A stretch of DNA of 64,000 nt from Ehretia macrophylla (GCA_037974665.1 CM075764.1:91270825-91334824); one strand, 5' to 3'; positions 45,459 through 58,500 are shown, counted from the stretch's first letter. Translations and numbers: made by a program. The notes: generated from the sequence alone by a model not told the origin.

Positions 45459-47801
45459 TTAAGAAAATATAATTTTATATTTTGCAGATCCTCGGGGAAA
45501 CTTTGATACCTTCTTAAGCAACTGAAATCTAGCCTTGGGGTTAAGGGAATAGGCAGCCTTTATAGTCATCGTCCTCAAGACTTTAGCATTCTCCAGAATA
45601 TAAGCAACCATTGAAAGTTCATTTCCAGGCTTGTGAATCCATGGAATGACATTGTTTTAAGGCATGACAACAAGCATATAGGCATTTTCTCAGGTTTGCT
45701 CCAACTTGTCTCATGTGTGCCGTTATGATCAAGATCCTATAGCAACAAAAGGCAGAGACTAAGAACTTTGCCAATTAAGAAAGAACCACCCCCCTTCCCT
45801 TTTCTCTATTCATTGGTTTTTCTAACCTTTGAAAACTAAGAAACATTAGCTTGTTTGAGCCTTCAACCAAGTTTAGCAGCAAATTTCATTTACAGCATTT
45901 GGCTTTCACAGTTAACCGAGTTAGTCTCGGAAAGCTTGGGCATGCACCTGCATGGCTTAGAGCCTTCATAGAAGGAAAAAGAATAGAATACATAAGAAAT
46001 AAAACTTTGTTTATGTCCGATATTAATAGTTTTGACGATACTATACAAGAAAATATCTAGGACATGAGACAACAAGCATAAAAAATCCACCACGTGCAAA
46101 CAAATATACAAATCCAAACAAAAAATTAGCAGCTAACCTACAACTTCTTGAGATAAGAGATTTCACAATGTAAAATACTTGAGTAATTTTCTTATACAAA
46201 TAACATTAGAAGTACAATCTATTGATGCAAAGACTGGCATTCAGTTCAACTAATGGGGAATTCTATACTAAAAAGTCAAGAGAAAAATATTCATGTTAAT
46301 TGAGGTATTAAAGGTTATCTCAAGCATGATCGAGATCTTCAGAGTGAAGAAGGAAATCTATCGTACATCTTAGAGGGCATATATTGGAAAACAAGATCCT
46401 AGATGGAAAACAAAAGAAACCAAGAAAAAGAAGTCATTTTCAACCCTCAAACTTCTTCTTCGACCCTACCACAAGATCCTATATTGGAATAAGTCCAAGA
46501 GTACCCAGTTTAAAAGAAGATCTTACTCGGTCAGAAAAAAGGAATTTGTAGTGAACTTCCAAGCTCTCAAGCTAGTTCAGCAGCAAAAAATCATTAATAA
46601 AGGATTTTGGATATGCTTACTTATTTCAACGAGGATAGAAAAGAAAATCAAGAATGCTGTTGATCATTAGTTTTGAGTCTTTACAAGAGACAAGTCTGGT
46701 TCTTGGATTATTACATTGATACCTTTTATTTTATGGTCAAGTACTTGAAACAGAGAGAGTATGGCAAAAGTCGCAATGATTTCCAGTTACCAAAATATTA
46801 CAAAGTAATGACATTACACGAAGAATAACCAGAATGTAAGATCGATAATAATCAGCAGTTTACCTTAAGAATATCACCCCTCAAAGAGAGATGCTTCACG
46901 TTATGTACTCCTAGAAGAAGCTTAACTACAACTTTGAGGTAACGATCATAGTCAATCACCCCGGAACATTTACTTCATCTTCTATATTTTCGGTCCAAAC
47001 ATTTGCTTCATTTAGCGAGCGTAAGTTTTCAAGGGAGAAATTCCTCGAGAAATGGTCAGATATATCAAGGTATCCAAGTGTAGGAGCATTTATCTCAAGC
47101 TTGAAGGGAAGCTCTGCGGGGAAGGAGCTCTCTCCTTGGTAAAAATAGAAGGTGAGACTTCTCAATGTAGGAGAAGATATGGTAAAGGTGTCCACACTGT
47201 CGTATACATCTCTGTCAATATAGAGAGTCTCCAGTGATGAACAGCCAGATATAAGCTTACGCACAGATTCATCGCATTGGTAAATAACCGATTCGAGACG
47301 AAGGGTTTTGAGAATTGGAAGACAAACCAAACTTGGGACATTGAGACACATAACACCGTCTAATTTAAGAACCCTTCGTCTACAAGGCAACTGAATGGTT
47401 GGATAATAAACCACGCAGCCAGTAGTCATACGAAACTCAAGCACTTTAACTTTCCTAGCAACTGCAGTGGCTGTCCATGTAGTAACATCATACGCCTCAC
47501 AATCGTACTCGATCACAAGAGAAAACCTGTCTATGCATTGTCCATTGAGGAATAGCAAAAACATGTTAACAAAATGTGCAAAATTATTTTCATTCTCATT
47601 TTCATCACTGAAAATGAGATTACGGATATTTTTCCAGAGGAATTTCCACTTTGTTGATAGAAAGCTGGTAGCCACAGCATCCGCTGTTGGAAGAAGTGAG
47701 AGTATGTGACAAAGAACAGATTCTGGCAAGTTGCTAAGCCTATCAACATCATTTGAAGCTTGTTGCCGCTTATGGCCACAAGATCTTGCAAGCGATGACA
47801 T
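45459..47801 (-). pseudogene. F-box/LRR/FBD gene copy D (pseudogene, F-box intact)
   Basis: Exon 1 at 47,801-46,864, exon 2 at 45,963-45,827, FBD exon at 45,736-45,459 ending in TAA where the others have TGA. Exon 1 is open for 281 codons: leader MSSLARSCGHKRQQ, F-box with LPESVLCHILSLLPT and STKWKFLW, and LRR segments (LNVPSLVCLPILKTLRLES). A deletion removes a few codons of the TCKTLEV segment while keeping the frame. Two extra bases near 46,960 (CACCCCGG where others have CAGCGG) shift the frame before the splice donor. Exon 2 lacks one base near 45,835 and the FBD exon one base near 45,622. As read it could give only a truncated F-box/LRR protein. Introns about 900 and 90 bp. Confidence 0.85.
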
Positions 47802-49126
47802 ATTAATCGGATGAGTGGTGATAGCACTATGACGGAAACTCTTTTGATTTTGATACCTTTTCTGGGTTTTTGGCTTCCGAGTGAAAACGCCAACTTGATT
47901 TTAGTTGTTTATGTAGGGAAGATGAAGGGTTTACGGGGGTGACTGGTGAGAATTTCACAAGTCATATCGAGGTATGCGCCCAAACAAACCATCTAGCTCC
48001 CTTTTTTCAATGTTCGATGCATAATTGGAAAAATAACTCTTTTTTTTTTTTTTTTTTTTTTTCTCTTAAGTTTTTGGGGGCAAGGATAATTTTAAGTAAG
48101 GATGACAATTGGTGGATTTATGGGGGAGGGTATTCGGTGACAAATTAGAAATGGGATAACACTTGTACCTTGTCTTGTCTTGAGATATTTTTGATTTTAC
48201 GAGAGTTATTTTGTCGGAAAAAAAGTTATGGGGCTGAGTAAAAGTTAATTTTCAATCTTCGTGCAAGATCAGGAAAGGCGACCGCATATGTTTAAAGTTA
48301 TTTTTTTATATTTACTTCTTATATATGTACTAAAATTTAAAGCTTATTAATTTAATAATTCCCGACAAGAAACTTACTACAAAATATGAAACTTCAAGCA
48401 AAATGCTATATTGTATAAATACTATAACTTTTCTTCCCCTAATAGATATATTCTATTTTAGGTTAATATCATTTTAATTACTTAATATATATATATATAT
48501 ATGTTACACTTTTCCTCTCATATTTACTTTGTATCACTTAGCCATTTTGTGTTATTAGGTAAAAATAAGAGACATTTTTGTTCATTTGTTATAAACGCAA
48601 TAAGGGACATTGTTAACTATTGAGTGATATAAACTAAAGTACTGTATCAGGAAAAAATATTAAACTGTATATACATTGAGAGAGTAAAATAATATTAACC
48701 TAACATTAATAACAATTTATCCTTTAATATATAAAGTATAAGATTTTGTGCCCTGATATTTATTTTATATCATTTAATACCTTTGTATTATCAGTAAAAA
48801 CAAAGGGTATTTACGAATATTTGTTACTTTTTTAAAAACTATAAGGGACATGCTTGTTAACTAAATCACAGAAAGAGGATAAGATTATAAAATAAGCATT
48901 AGGGTAAAATATTATATTGTACACACATTGCGGGATTGAAGTAATTTTAACTCTATATTTTATGATTAATAATGTATAAATATCCCCTTTTCAAAAGTTT
49001 GGCCTTCCGTTAAGGTTTTGAAATCTATGCCCTTAATTTTATATGGGAATAATGAGATCAAGTTTAAACCCTAAAATTATCATTCATCCTAAACCTTTTG
49101 TGAAAAGTTATAACAAGTAATAAGAT
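47802..49126. other. 5' flank of copy D
   Basis: The first 150 bp match the other copies' 5' flanks. A 25-bp T run lies at about 48,039-48,063 and a TA microsatellite at about 48,485-48,503. 48,640-49,117 matches 16,680-17,160. No gene. Confidence 0.5.
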
Positions 49127-49603
49127 GGGCAAATTTTACAAATGGTCCTCATTATTTACATTTAGTCTCATTTTAGTCCCTATTATTTCAAAAGTCATGT
49201 AATTGATCCTCATTATTTACAAATATATTACTATTAGTCCTCATTATTTACATTTTGTCCTATTTTACTCCTTATTGTTTCAAAAGTCATACGGTTCATC
49301 CCCATTGTTTACAAATATTTCACTATTAGTCCCCATTATTTACATTTTGTCCCATTTTGGTCTCTATTATTTTAGGGACTAATAGTGATTCATTTGTAAA
49401 TAATAAGGACTAATACATTTATAAACAATGATAACTAATAGTGATATATTTATTAACAACAGGGACCAACCGTGTGACTTTTAAAATAATAGGGACTAAA
49501 ATGTGAAAATGTAAACAATAGGACTAACCGAGTGACTTTTGAAACAATAATGACTAAAATGAAACAAAAGGTAAACAATGTGGACCATTTGTGAGATTTT
49601 CCC
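49127..49603. mobile_element. MULE-type fold-back MITE, copy 2 (477 bp)
   Basis: The ends are GGGCAAATTTTACAAATGG and, reversed, GGGAAAATCTCACAAATGG. The flanking 9-bp sequence is TAATAAGAT/TATAAAGAT (49,118-49,126 and 49,604-49,612). The paralogous flank near 17,155-17,175 lacks the element, giving an empty site. Same family as 18,049-18,523, with repeated phrases such as GTCCTCATTATTTACA in both orientations. Confidence 0.75.
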
Positions 49604-49650
49604 TATAAAGATTATGGGCAACATTTTGATTAGACACGAATAATGAGAGC

Positions 49651-50060
49651 TTATGGAAGTGGACATGATGAAGGCTTTTGATTCAATCAACTCAGACTTT
49701 ATCATCAAAGCTATGCAGGTTTGGACTACCCAAACAAATTCATTGCTATCAATGGACGATTGGAAGAATACTTTCGAGGAGTTTTAAAGGTTTGAGGCAA
49801 AGAGATCCTCTCTCTCCTTGTTTGTGATTGCAATGGGGGTCATGTCCTAAATTTTCAACAAAACTATACTAAAAAAGAATTTTAACTTCCATCTTAGTGC
49901 AGAAAAGCCCCCTGATCAACCACCTAATGATCTATTGATTTTCTTCAAAGCTGAGATGAGTATCTTCTTTAGACATCAAAAAGACTCTCCTCCTCTTCAG
50001 CCAACTTTCAAGCCTAACAAATTAGCTGACTGAAAATTGAGATCTTTTATGGAGAAAGCA
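49651..50060 (+). mobile_element. LINE reverse-transcriptase remnant 3 (best preserved)
   Basis: Across frames it reads VDMMKAFDSINSDFIIKAMQ, then INGRLEEYFRGVLK, GLRQRDPLSPCL, FVIAMGVMS, and a LLIFFKAEM remnant of the catalytic FADD block. This order is that of plant LINE (non-LTR) reverse transcriptases. Frameshifts separate the pieces. It lies upstream of copy D, at the same position as remnant 2 in the copy C flank. Confidence 0.7.
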
Positions 50061-50221
50061 ACCCTGCCTTGAAGAACATAATATGACTGAAAATTGAGGT
50101 CTTTTGTGGATTATTACACTGATATGCATTATATCAAAAATATATGGAACACAAAGGTCATGACAATGAATCACAAAATATTCAAAATTACTTGAATGAC
50201 AAAAATGCAGAATCAAATAAT

Positions 50222-50340
50222 TAGCAAACCTGAAAGGGAGGTATCACCCCTTAACTGTAGATGCTTGACCTTATAAACACCTTGAAGAAGTTCAACTACA
50301 GCTTGGGAGTAATGATCATTGTTAATCGGCGTTCATCAAT
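50222..50340 (-). pseudogene. Fragment of an F-box exon 1 (3' end)
   Basis: About 115 bp match the end of exon 1 of the other copies (NDHYSQAVVELLQGVYKVKHL). Further downstream are about 60 bp of intron-like sequence that also occur at 50,925-50,985. A sixth copy reduced to its exon end by rearrangement. Confidence 0.65.
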
Positions 50341-50466
50341 TGTGTTTCCATATTAATAGTTTAGAGGATACCGTACACCACAATTGCAAAGAGGTGAGAC
50401 ATTAAAAGGCATCTATTCACCATTTCACTAAGAAAAGAGAAGATGGACACGATTGTTCAAGCAATC

Positions 50467-53247
50467 TCAAGAAAATATAATCTCACATTCTTCAGATCCT
50501 CGGTGAAACTTTGAAACCTTCTGAAGCAACTGAAATTTAGCTTTAAGGTCAAGAGGATAGGCAGTCTCTATTGTCATCGTCCTCAAGACTTTAGCATTCT
50601 TTAGAATATAAGCTACCATTTCAAGTTCATCTTCTAGGCCTTCGAATCCACGCATCGACAGTGTCTTAAGGCATGTCAACAAGTATCTAGGCACTTTCTC
50701 AGGTCTTCTCCATACCTTATGGCCTCTCCATATACTTCTACTGACCTTTGAAAAGGTAAGAAATTCTAATTTATTGGAGCCTTTAACCAAGTCTAGCAGC
50801 GAATTCCATCCATCGTATTCGGCTTTCACAGCCAATCGGGTTAGTCTCGGAAAGCTTGGGGAGACACCTGCATGGCTAAGAGCCTTCACAAAATGGCCAA
50901 AAAATTAATTAAAAATTGAAGTGTGTTTCCATATTAATAGTTTAGAGGATACTGTACACTACAATAGCGAGAAGGTGAGACAACAAGCACAGCATCTCCA
51001 CCACGTGAAGCAGAATATACAGATCTAAATAAAAAACTTAGCAGCAACTAATCAACAACTTCTTGAGCTAAGAAAATTCAAAATGTAGAATACTTGAAGA
51101 AATTCATTTACACGAATAACATCAAAGAACCAAATGGACTCTTGGGAAACTGCAGACGCTACACGGCAAAGTGCAAGGGAGTTAATCCCAGTACTTTAAA
51201 TCCCGATACTTATCCATAAACAGGGGATTGCGAAGTATTAAAATCATGCTAAGACTAAACATATTGTATAAGATGATAGGGGATAATAGTCTGTAAAAAC
51301 TTCCATCTTTTGACTGCGGCAGCTATCCATTGCACATTTGGTGGAAAGAAGAAGAGAATTTGATTGTTCCAGCTTGTTGGTGACTTCATTTTATAATTTG
51401 ATAGTGCATAAGGATTCAATATACACATAAAATTTAGGACTTGATAAGAATAGTGCAGATGACTATTATAAACATCATGCATATGCACAAAAGTATATAG
51501 AGAAAAAGACATTTATATACGTATTATTTCTAGAGAAAAGGTACCTAGGCAATTAGCAATTAAACTGAGTTGTATGTGGCTATTGTCAAGTTGTATACAA
51601 TCTTGTAGAAAATAATATTTTCTATGTTCAATATTCAAAGTTTTATGGTAGATCACAAGCTAGAAGATATTGACTAGCAAACATAACACTGGCGATTAGT
51701 CGATACAGTAGTTCATGTTCATCACTGCATAAATTATATCTGCATCCTTTTAAGAATTGAAAAAGAAAATTATACACGAGAGACAAATAGGTAAAGCCAT
51801 GTTATATCAATACTTTACTATTCGAAATTCTAATTTTCATTTCAGAAGTAAAGGCCAAAATTTCCCGGAATCTGATAAGCAAGGAAGTTGCAAGACAGAA
51901 GAAGAAATTGTTTGGTCAAACCATGATGTTAAACACAATAAATAAATACAACAAACCCGTGTCTCATTTTAGATATGCGATTTATTTCAAAGAGGATAGA
52001 GAATGCAAAACAAAAATGATGTTGCATAATTTTGAGAAATCAGTCTTGTTCATGCGTTGTTAAACTGATATGGGGTTGTATGAAAAGTACTTGATGCACA
52101 AAGAGTACAGCAATGGATACAATGATTTCCAGTTACCAAAATATTACAAAACAATGAGATTACATGAAGAGAAGTAGAAGAAATCAGTAACGCTAGAAAT
52201 TTCACAAAATTATCAAACTCAATTGAATAACAACAATGTAAGATAATAAAATTAGCAATTTACCTCAAGAATATCACCACTCATAGATAGACGCTTCACG
52301 TTATAAACTCCTTGAAGAAGCTTAACTACAATATTATTGGAGTAATGATCAACATCAATCAGCGGAATATCCATATATTTTATATTTATGGTCTCAACTT
52401 TTGCTTCATCTAGCAAGCACAAGTTTTCAACAGAGAAGTCGCTCGTCAAAAAGTCAGATAGATCAAGGTATCTAAGTGCAGGAGCATCTATACAAAGGTT
52501 GTAGTCAAGCTCTTCAGGATCGGGGCTCTCTGATCAGTAAAATTTGAAGGTGAGATTTCTCAATGTAGGAGAAGATATGGTAAAGTTGACCACATTGTCG
52601 TATACATCTCTTTGAATATACATAGTCTCCAACGATGAACAGCCACATATAAAGTTTCGGAAAGATTCATCGCTTTGGTAAGTCACTGATTCAAGATGAA
52701 GTGTTTCGAGATTTGGAAGACAAACCATGCTCGGGACATTGAGATTCTTAACACGAAATAAATCAAGAACCTCTAGTGTCTGACAAGTAAACAGACTACA
52801 AGGCAACTGAAAGCGTGATTCAGAAGCGTCAGGATTGCTCACCCAAAACTCAAGCACTTTAAGATTTTTAGAAACTGCAGCGGCTATCCAAGTAGAAACA
52901 TCATACACCTCACAAGATGATGATGTGATTACAAGAGAAAACTTGTCTATAGTTTGTTGATTGAGGTAAATCAAAACCTTGTTAACAAAATGTGCAAACT
53001 TAATGTTTCTCTCTTTTGTCTCACCCCAATTGGACCGTATGGGTATATCATCACTGAAACTGAGATTATGGATATTTGTCCAGAAGAATTTCCACCTTGT
53101 CGATAGCAAGCCAGTGGCCACGGCGTCCTTCGTTGGAAGAAATGAGAGAATGTGACAACGAATCGATTCTGGCAAGTTGCTTAGCCTATCAACATCATTT
53201 GAAGCTTGTTGGCGCTTATGGGCAGAAGATCTTGCAAGCGATGACAT
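50467..53247 (-). pseudogene. F-box/LRR/FBD gene copy E (one in-frame stop; otherwise complete)
   Basis: Exon 1 at 53,247-52,264 (984 bp, 328 codons) and exon 2 at 50,883-50,467 (417 bp with TGA stop) join in phase 0 to 466 codons, a normal length for the family. Leader MSSLARSSAHKRQQ; F-box LPESIRCHILSFLPT with STRWKFFW; LRR segments LNVPSMVCLPNLETLHLES and CSSLETMYIQRDVYD; exon 2 LRR FPRLTRLAVKAEY; FBD end VAYILKNAKVLRTMTIE, FQLLQKVSKFHRGSEECEI. The only lesion seen is a TGA at 52,534-52,536 (codon 238), with the same frame open on both sides. The short second intron of the other copies is absent here and the two exons are fused in frame. Could be a recent pseudogene, a variable allele, or a sequence error. 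Confidence 0.8.
50884..52263. other. First intron of copy E
   Basis: Non-coding; blocks match the introns of copies B and D. The donor on the minus strand is GAG|GTAAAT; the probable acceptor is TGTGAAG before GCTCTTAGCC. The frames at 51,255-51,512 and 51,757-51,945 are not supported. Confidence 0.5.
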
Positions 53248-53589
53248 ATCAATGATCCGATTGGTAGTAACACTTGGATGGAAAATTTAGAGGCTAAAGA
53301 CCGAACGAAAATTCTTGGATTTTGATAGCTTTTCTGGGTTTTGGCTTGTGAACAGAAACGCCAACTTGACATTGCTGCTAGTTAACTATATAGGTAATAT
53401 GTGGGGGAAGATGAAGGGGTTAATGGGATGAGAACCTCGAAAGACAAATTACTCAAATATAACCCCTTAGAACCCAAAAGTCATATCTAGTGCCATTGTT
53501 CAATGTTGGATGCATAATTTGAAAAACGACTGTTTTTAAACAATTTTCTTGGTGGAAATTAGCTACAACAAATTCAAGCAACAACAGGA

Positions 53590-53822
53590 GATATATAATA
53601 AGAGGTTATGGAATTTAACTTTCATCCTAAGTGCAGAAAAGTTCACCGATCAACCATCTGAGCATTACTAATGATGTCTTGATTTTCTTCGAAGTTGAGT
53701 TTGAGATCTTCTTTACACATCAAAAACGCACCCCTCCTCCTTAGCCAACTTTGAGGCCTAACTAATTAGGTCACTGAAAAGTGAGATCTTCGATGGATGA
53801 GGAACAGTTCTGCCTTGAAGTA
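53590..53822 (+). mobile_element. LINE reverse-transcriptase remnant 4
   Basis: Matches 49,881-50,060 and the distal part of remnant 1: a FNFHPKCRK block, then a degenerate DVLIFFEVE (FADDLLIF-type) block. It sits upstream of copy E. Confidence 0.5.
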
Positions 53823-55558
53823 CCAACCTTTGGGCAGCTGCTTCGTTAGTTCCATTCCATTGGAGTTGCTCCTATAATTGATATAAAATGATAAAATGGT
53901 GACACAACTTCTCCAAGGATGATTGTTTATAGCATCTTATTTTGATTTTCTCATTTTTTAAATTAACTCATTAGATTTTACCCTTTTAAATGTCAATCAT
54001 TTATTTCAAATTATTTCTTAAAATATTTTTTCATAAATAATTAATTTATTGCTCAAGATCTAATGACTAAAATTAAATGATTAATCTAACGATTTATAAC
54101 ACGTCCTATCTAAAAAATAGGATTTAGTAGAAAATATGATCCTTACCCGCTTTTCACATCTGATGCCTCCATATTGTATATATATAGAAAAAATAGAGGA
54201 AAATAGAATGCACATGCGAATTCTTAGGATCATAAAATTTGGAGCCTAACTTGTGACCATCAGCTACTCTACTTTACGAAAATTCGTTGTTATTTGATGA
54301 AACAAAAATTAAAGAAAAGAGAAGTTGTACTATATTGAGAATTTATATTATTAGTACCTGTAATATATGCTAGAATTTCTGACTTAACATTTAAAGGGTC
54401 TTATATTTCTAAGTGGAAAGAATTGAACACGTACTTATACTTGTTTACAATTAGATTAGGATTACATACTCTCGTGTTAAAGTCAAATGACCAATAAATG
54501 AGAAATTCGATGATGAATTTGAAGGATCAATTTTAAAGCATTAAGGAAGTTGCGTTTGATCCACATAAGAAAAATGAAGTCAAATGTGTCAACCATTGGG
54601 TTTTGGTCGAATCTACCACAGACTCATGTAAGTGTCTGCCTCGCATGCTTGGCTTGGTTTGGCTCCATTCGTATTAATGGGTTTTATTTTTTGCTATAAT
54701 TCTAGAATTTATTTTAGATTTGTTTCAAAATTTATTCCAAAAATAAATACTAGATTTGAATATATGGAGGAATTTATTTTATGATTTATTCTAGAAATAA
54801 ATATCATAAAAAATTAAATAGGTTTTTAGTTACATCCGTTTTATTTTCCAGCACTTAATGTCATTACCAAACCAAACCAAGCTGAGTCTTAACCTACTAG
54901 GTGGGGTCGACTATATGGATTAAACGACGATGTTCATTTTCTGTTGAAAGGTAACTCTTGTATAAGTTTCATATCGCCTCAATAGTAATATCATGTTGTC
55001 GTAACTTCATATGAAAAATCCGACAAGTTTTACTCTAACTATTGGTAGACTAATGCAACCCTCTTTTTTTTATCTGGGCTTGAGATTGGCAATACCAGGG
55101 AGTGACCCCTGACACAAGTGGACCAGCACTTAATGTCATTATTCAGATTGAATCCTAACAATAAGGTGACACTATTCTAGTATTAAAATCTTTATTTTCT
55201 TTCTATAGATACTCGGCTCATCCCGTGCTTGGTATCTTCGATATGCTTAGTTATTTTTCGCTTTAAAGCATTGACTTTTTTAAAAAATACACATGCATAT
55301 AGAGTTCAGATAATATAAAAAAAAAGAGTTTTACTTTATTTAGTTCGCAGTATCTTGTGATTTGAAATATTACAATTACAAGATGAAAATCGTTAACTTT
55401 CGAAAGACTTGCACCAATTACCATAAGTATTGTAGCTGAGCGATAAAAGTTTTAAAAATATTAAATCAACGATAGGCCTCGATTTTACTTCAAGTTTCCT
55501 GAATTTACGAATTTCTTATAGTAATTGGCTTTCTAGTATTCTCCGTATATTTTGGTAT
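53823..55558. other. Intergenic between copy E and the hAT element
   Basis: The first 140 bp match the flank at 3030-3170. A short block at 54,868-54,925 (CTACTAGGTGGGGTCGACTA then TATGGATTAAACGACG) resembles a short repeat motif common in plant genomes, probably SINE-related (weak). No gene seen. Confidence 0.4.
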
Positions 55559-55566
55559 TCCACTTT

Positions 55567-58500
55567 CAGGGGCGGAATTAGGGAGGGGCGAGGGGGCATG
55601 CCTTAAAAAAAAAATGTATATATTTTTTAAAATATATAGGTTCAGCCCCCCATAAATATTGAAAAATTTGTCTCAAGTATACAAGTTCTGAGTTAGTTTG
55701 GTGGTTAGCTATATTTAAGTTTAGTCTTATGTCCTATATTCGAGTCCCCTTTTATGGGGGAAAAAAAAAAGATGAAAGGGTATAGAAGTGTCACGTGGGC
55801 ACTTGGAAACGAGTCAAAAAGCAGATATCAATTGTTTTTTTTTAACTGATCAATGAAAGGCTAGGGAAATGCCCACGTGGTACTTCCCCAAACCCATTAG
55901 CTGGAAACGCAAAAGCATATATCAATTATGCTTTTTTTTTTATAACTAATCAATTGATCTGATCGTTGATCAATTGATCAAAATAACTTATTTCTTTTGA
56001 AAATAAAAACCAACAATTTCTAAATAACCTTTTCTTTTAGAAAAAAAAAAACTAAAGTACCATATCTTCTTGACTTCTTCAAGTTTTCAAGACTTCAACT
56101 CTCAAATCTCTTTAGAAATTTCAATTTTTCCAAAGATATGTATATCTTTTTAAAACATAACTATCATTTTTTTTCCTTAATTTAAATTGTATATATTAAA
56201 TTGTAAATGATTATGTATATATTTGTGTATATAAGTGTATTATGTATATTCATATTTTGTTTAGAAAATCAGTTAATAGTTCTTTGAGATTCAATCAGCC
56301 AATTAATTAATATTGACTGTCTATGATAGTCTGTTTAATTTGTATGGAGAAGAAAGTTCAACTTGAAGCCTAAAGCCAATTAATTTTCAATTTGAAAGCA
56401 TTTTTTTGGTTGAATTTAGCTGTTGATGTTTCGAAAGTTAAATTTTGGTGATCAAAAGCACTGTTTCACTTTGCATTATTGGTTAACCACATCATTACAG
56501 TTGTGGCATGTTTCAGTTAGCTTTTGGAGTGTTATCTGTAATTACTGAAGGGCGACTCTAGAACATAATTTTTGAATTAATCTTGCGACTGATCAACTAT
56601 TATTTGAACATAAAGTGTCCGGCTTGCAGGAGTGTTCTTTCCCTACCTATAAGAATTGAGAACTAGCTTCTGAGTGATGATGAGAAGAATATAAGAAGCC
56701 AAATGAAAGAAGAATGATATCCCACACCCTTTTTAAACTTCTTAATGACAGGTTGCAATTCCAGAATAATTGCAAGTGTGAGGTGCTTAATGGACGATTG
56801 CATTTTCCACCTGTAATTTCATAACTGAGCCCCTTTTGCATTGAAATTCTAATACGATTTTGATTAAATTGTTTTTCATTTTTAATGTCTGGTTATTGGT
56901 TAAACTTCAAAGTTGTAATGAGACATGACGAATATGAATGATTAAATTTTGGAACTAAAAGAGTTGAATTAAAATATTGATGATCAAGATGACATGTTTT
57001 TTTTTTTAAATTGAGTGAGTCCGTTGATGCAATTTTCAGAAAGAAATGCCAAAGCATGTTTCTCCAACATACCCAAAAAAAGTAGAAGGAAAATATCGTA
57101 AAATAGCACATGTACCTTAACAACTTTGTTGATTGCTCCATTTCATCAAATAACCAAACGGAAAAAAAGGGGAAAAAGCATATGATTATCTTTTATGTAA
57201 ACTGGCATGATATATATATATATATATACCACCAATGTGGCTCTAAAGAAGCTAGAGGAAAAAATAATGACTATATGAATTAGTGTTCATTTTATATATA
57301 TATATATATATGTCTAGTATTCATATATATGTTGATTTTATTTTTGCTCTTAGTTGGTCTCTTTGCCATTGTCCTTCTCGTCATCTCAGAAGACAGAAAT
57401 AGCTGATTCAAGTGATCAAACAAGTGAGTTTAAGCTCAACTCTCTTTCTCTATGTTGGACAATATTGCCTATCATTTCATCATATTATTATTTATTTGTT
57501 AGAAATTACTTTCAGCCTTCAGGTTAAAATATGAGTAAGTCAAAAACAATTTATTCTTTCTTTGAAAGAAAAGAAAAGGTTGTTGACTCATAGCCCGAAG
57601 AACAATCTTCTGTACCTAATAGTGATACAAATGTGATTTTAGAACCTCAAACAAAATTATGAAGGATTGAAAATAAGACAATTGATATGAGTTCTTTAGT
57701 GCGTGATCTGGGTTTACGCTTTCAAATTTGGGAGTATCCAGTGAATCAAATAGATGAAATTCGTAGAGCATATATACAATTTGGTCCATATCATCATATT
57801 CAATCAGATTATCCATTATCTGGACAAGAGAGTCATCCACGCCGATTTCAAGCTCATTGGTTCAAAATATTTCCTTGGTTAGAGTATTCACCTGCAAAAG
57901 ATATTGTGTTTTGTTTTCCTTGCTACACTTTTGCAAAAGAATCATATGAAAAAACTGGATTTGATGTATTTACTATTAAGGGATTTAAAAATTGGAAAAA
58001 AAGTAGGTAGAAAAGATTGTGCTTTTTTTATCTCACGTGGGGAAGGATAGCATGTCAGTCCATAATTCAGCTTCCAAATATTGTGAGAATTTGAAGAACC
58101 AGTCTTCTCATATTGAAAAGGTGATGCAGAGGCAAACTTCTTCACAAATTTTGAATAATTGCTTATGCCTTAAAGCTTCCATAGATGTTGTTCGGTACCT
58201 TACATTTCAAGGATGTGCTTTTAGAGGGCATGATGAAAGTTCGAACTCAATGAATCAAGGTAACTTTCTTGAAATGATAAAGTTGTTAGCATCTTACAAT
58301 GAACAAGTGCATGCAGTTGTTTTGGATAATGCGCCACAAAATGCTAAATATACAACACATAAAATTCAAAAAAAAAATTTATCTGTGTTGGCTAGAAATG
58401 TGCAAAATAAAATTCGTGATGAGATTGACGATGCAATGTTTTGCTTAATTGTTGATGAATCTCGGGATGAATCTAAAAGAGAGCAAATGACTCTTGTTAT

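Noticed and set aside
49651-50060. An active LINE
   Set aside because: Only short reverse-transcriptase blocks remain, in three frames; no endonuclease or poly-A tail could be linked.
57616-57840. Minus-strand 74-codon frame
   Set aside because: Antisense to the hAT transposase.
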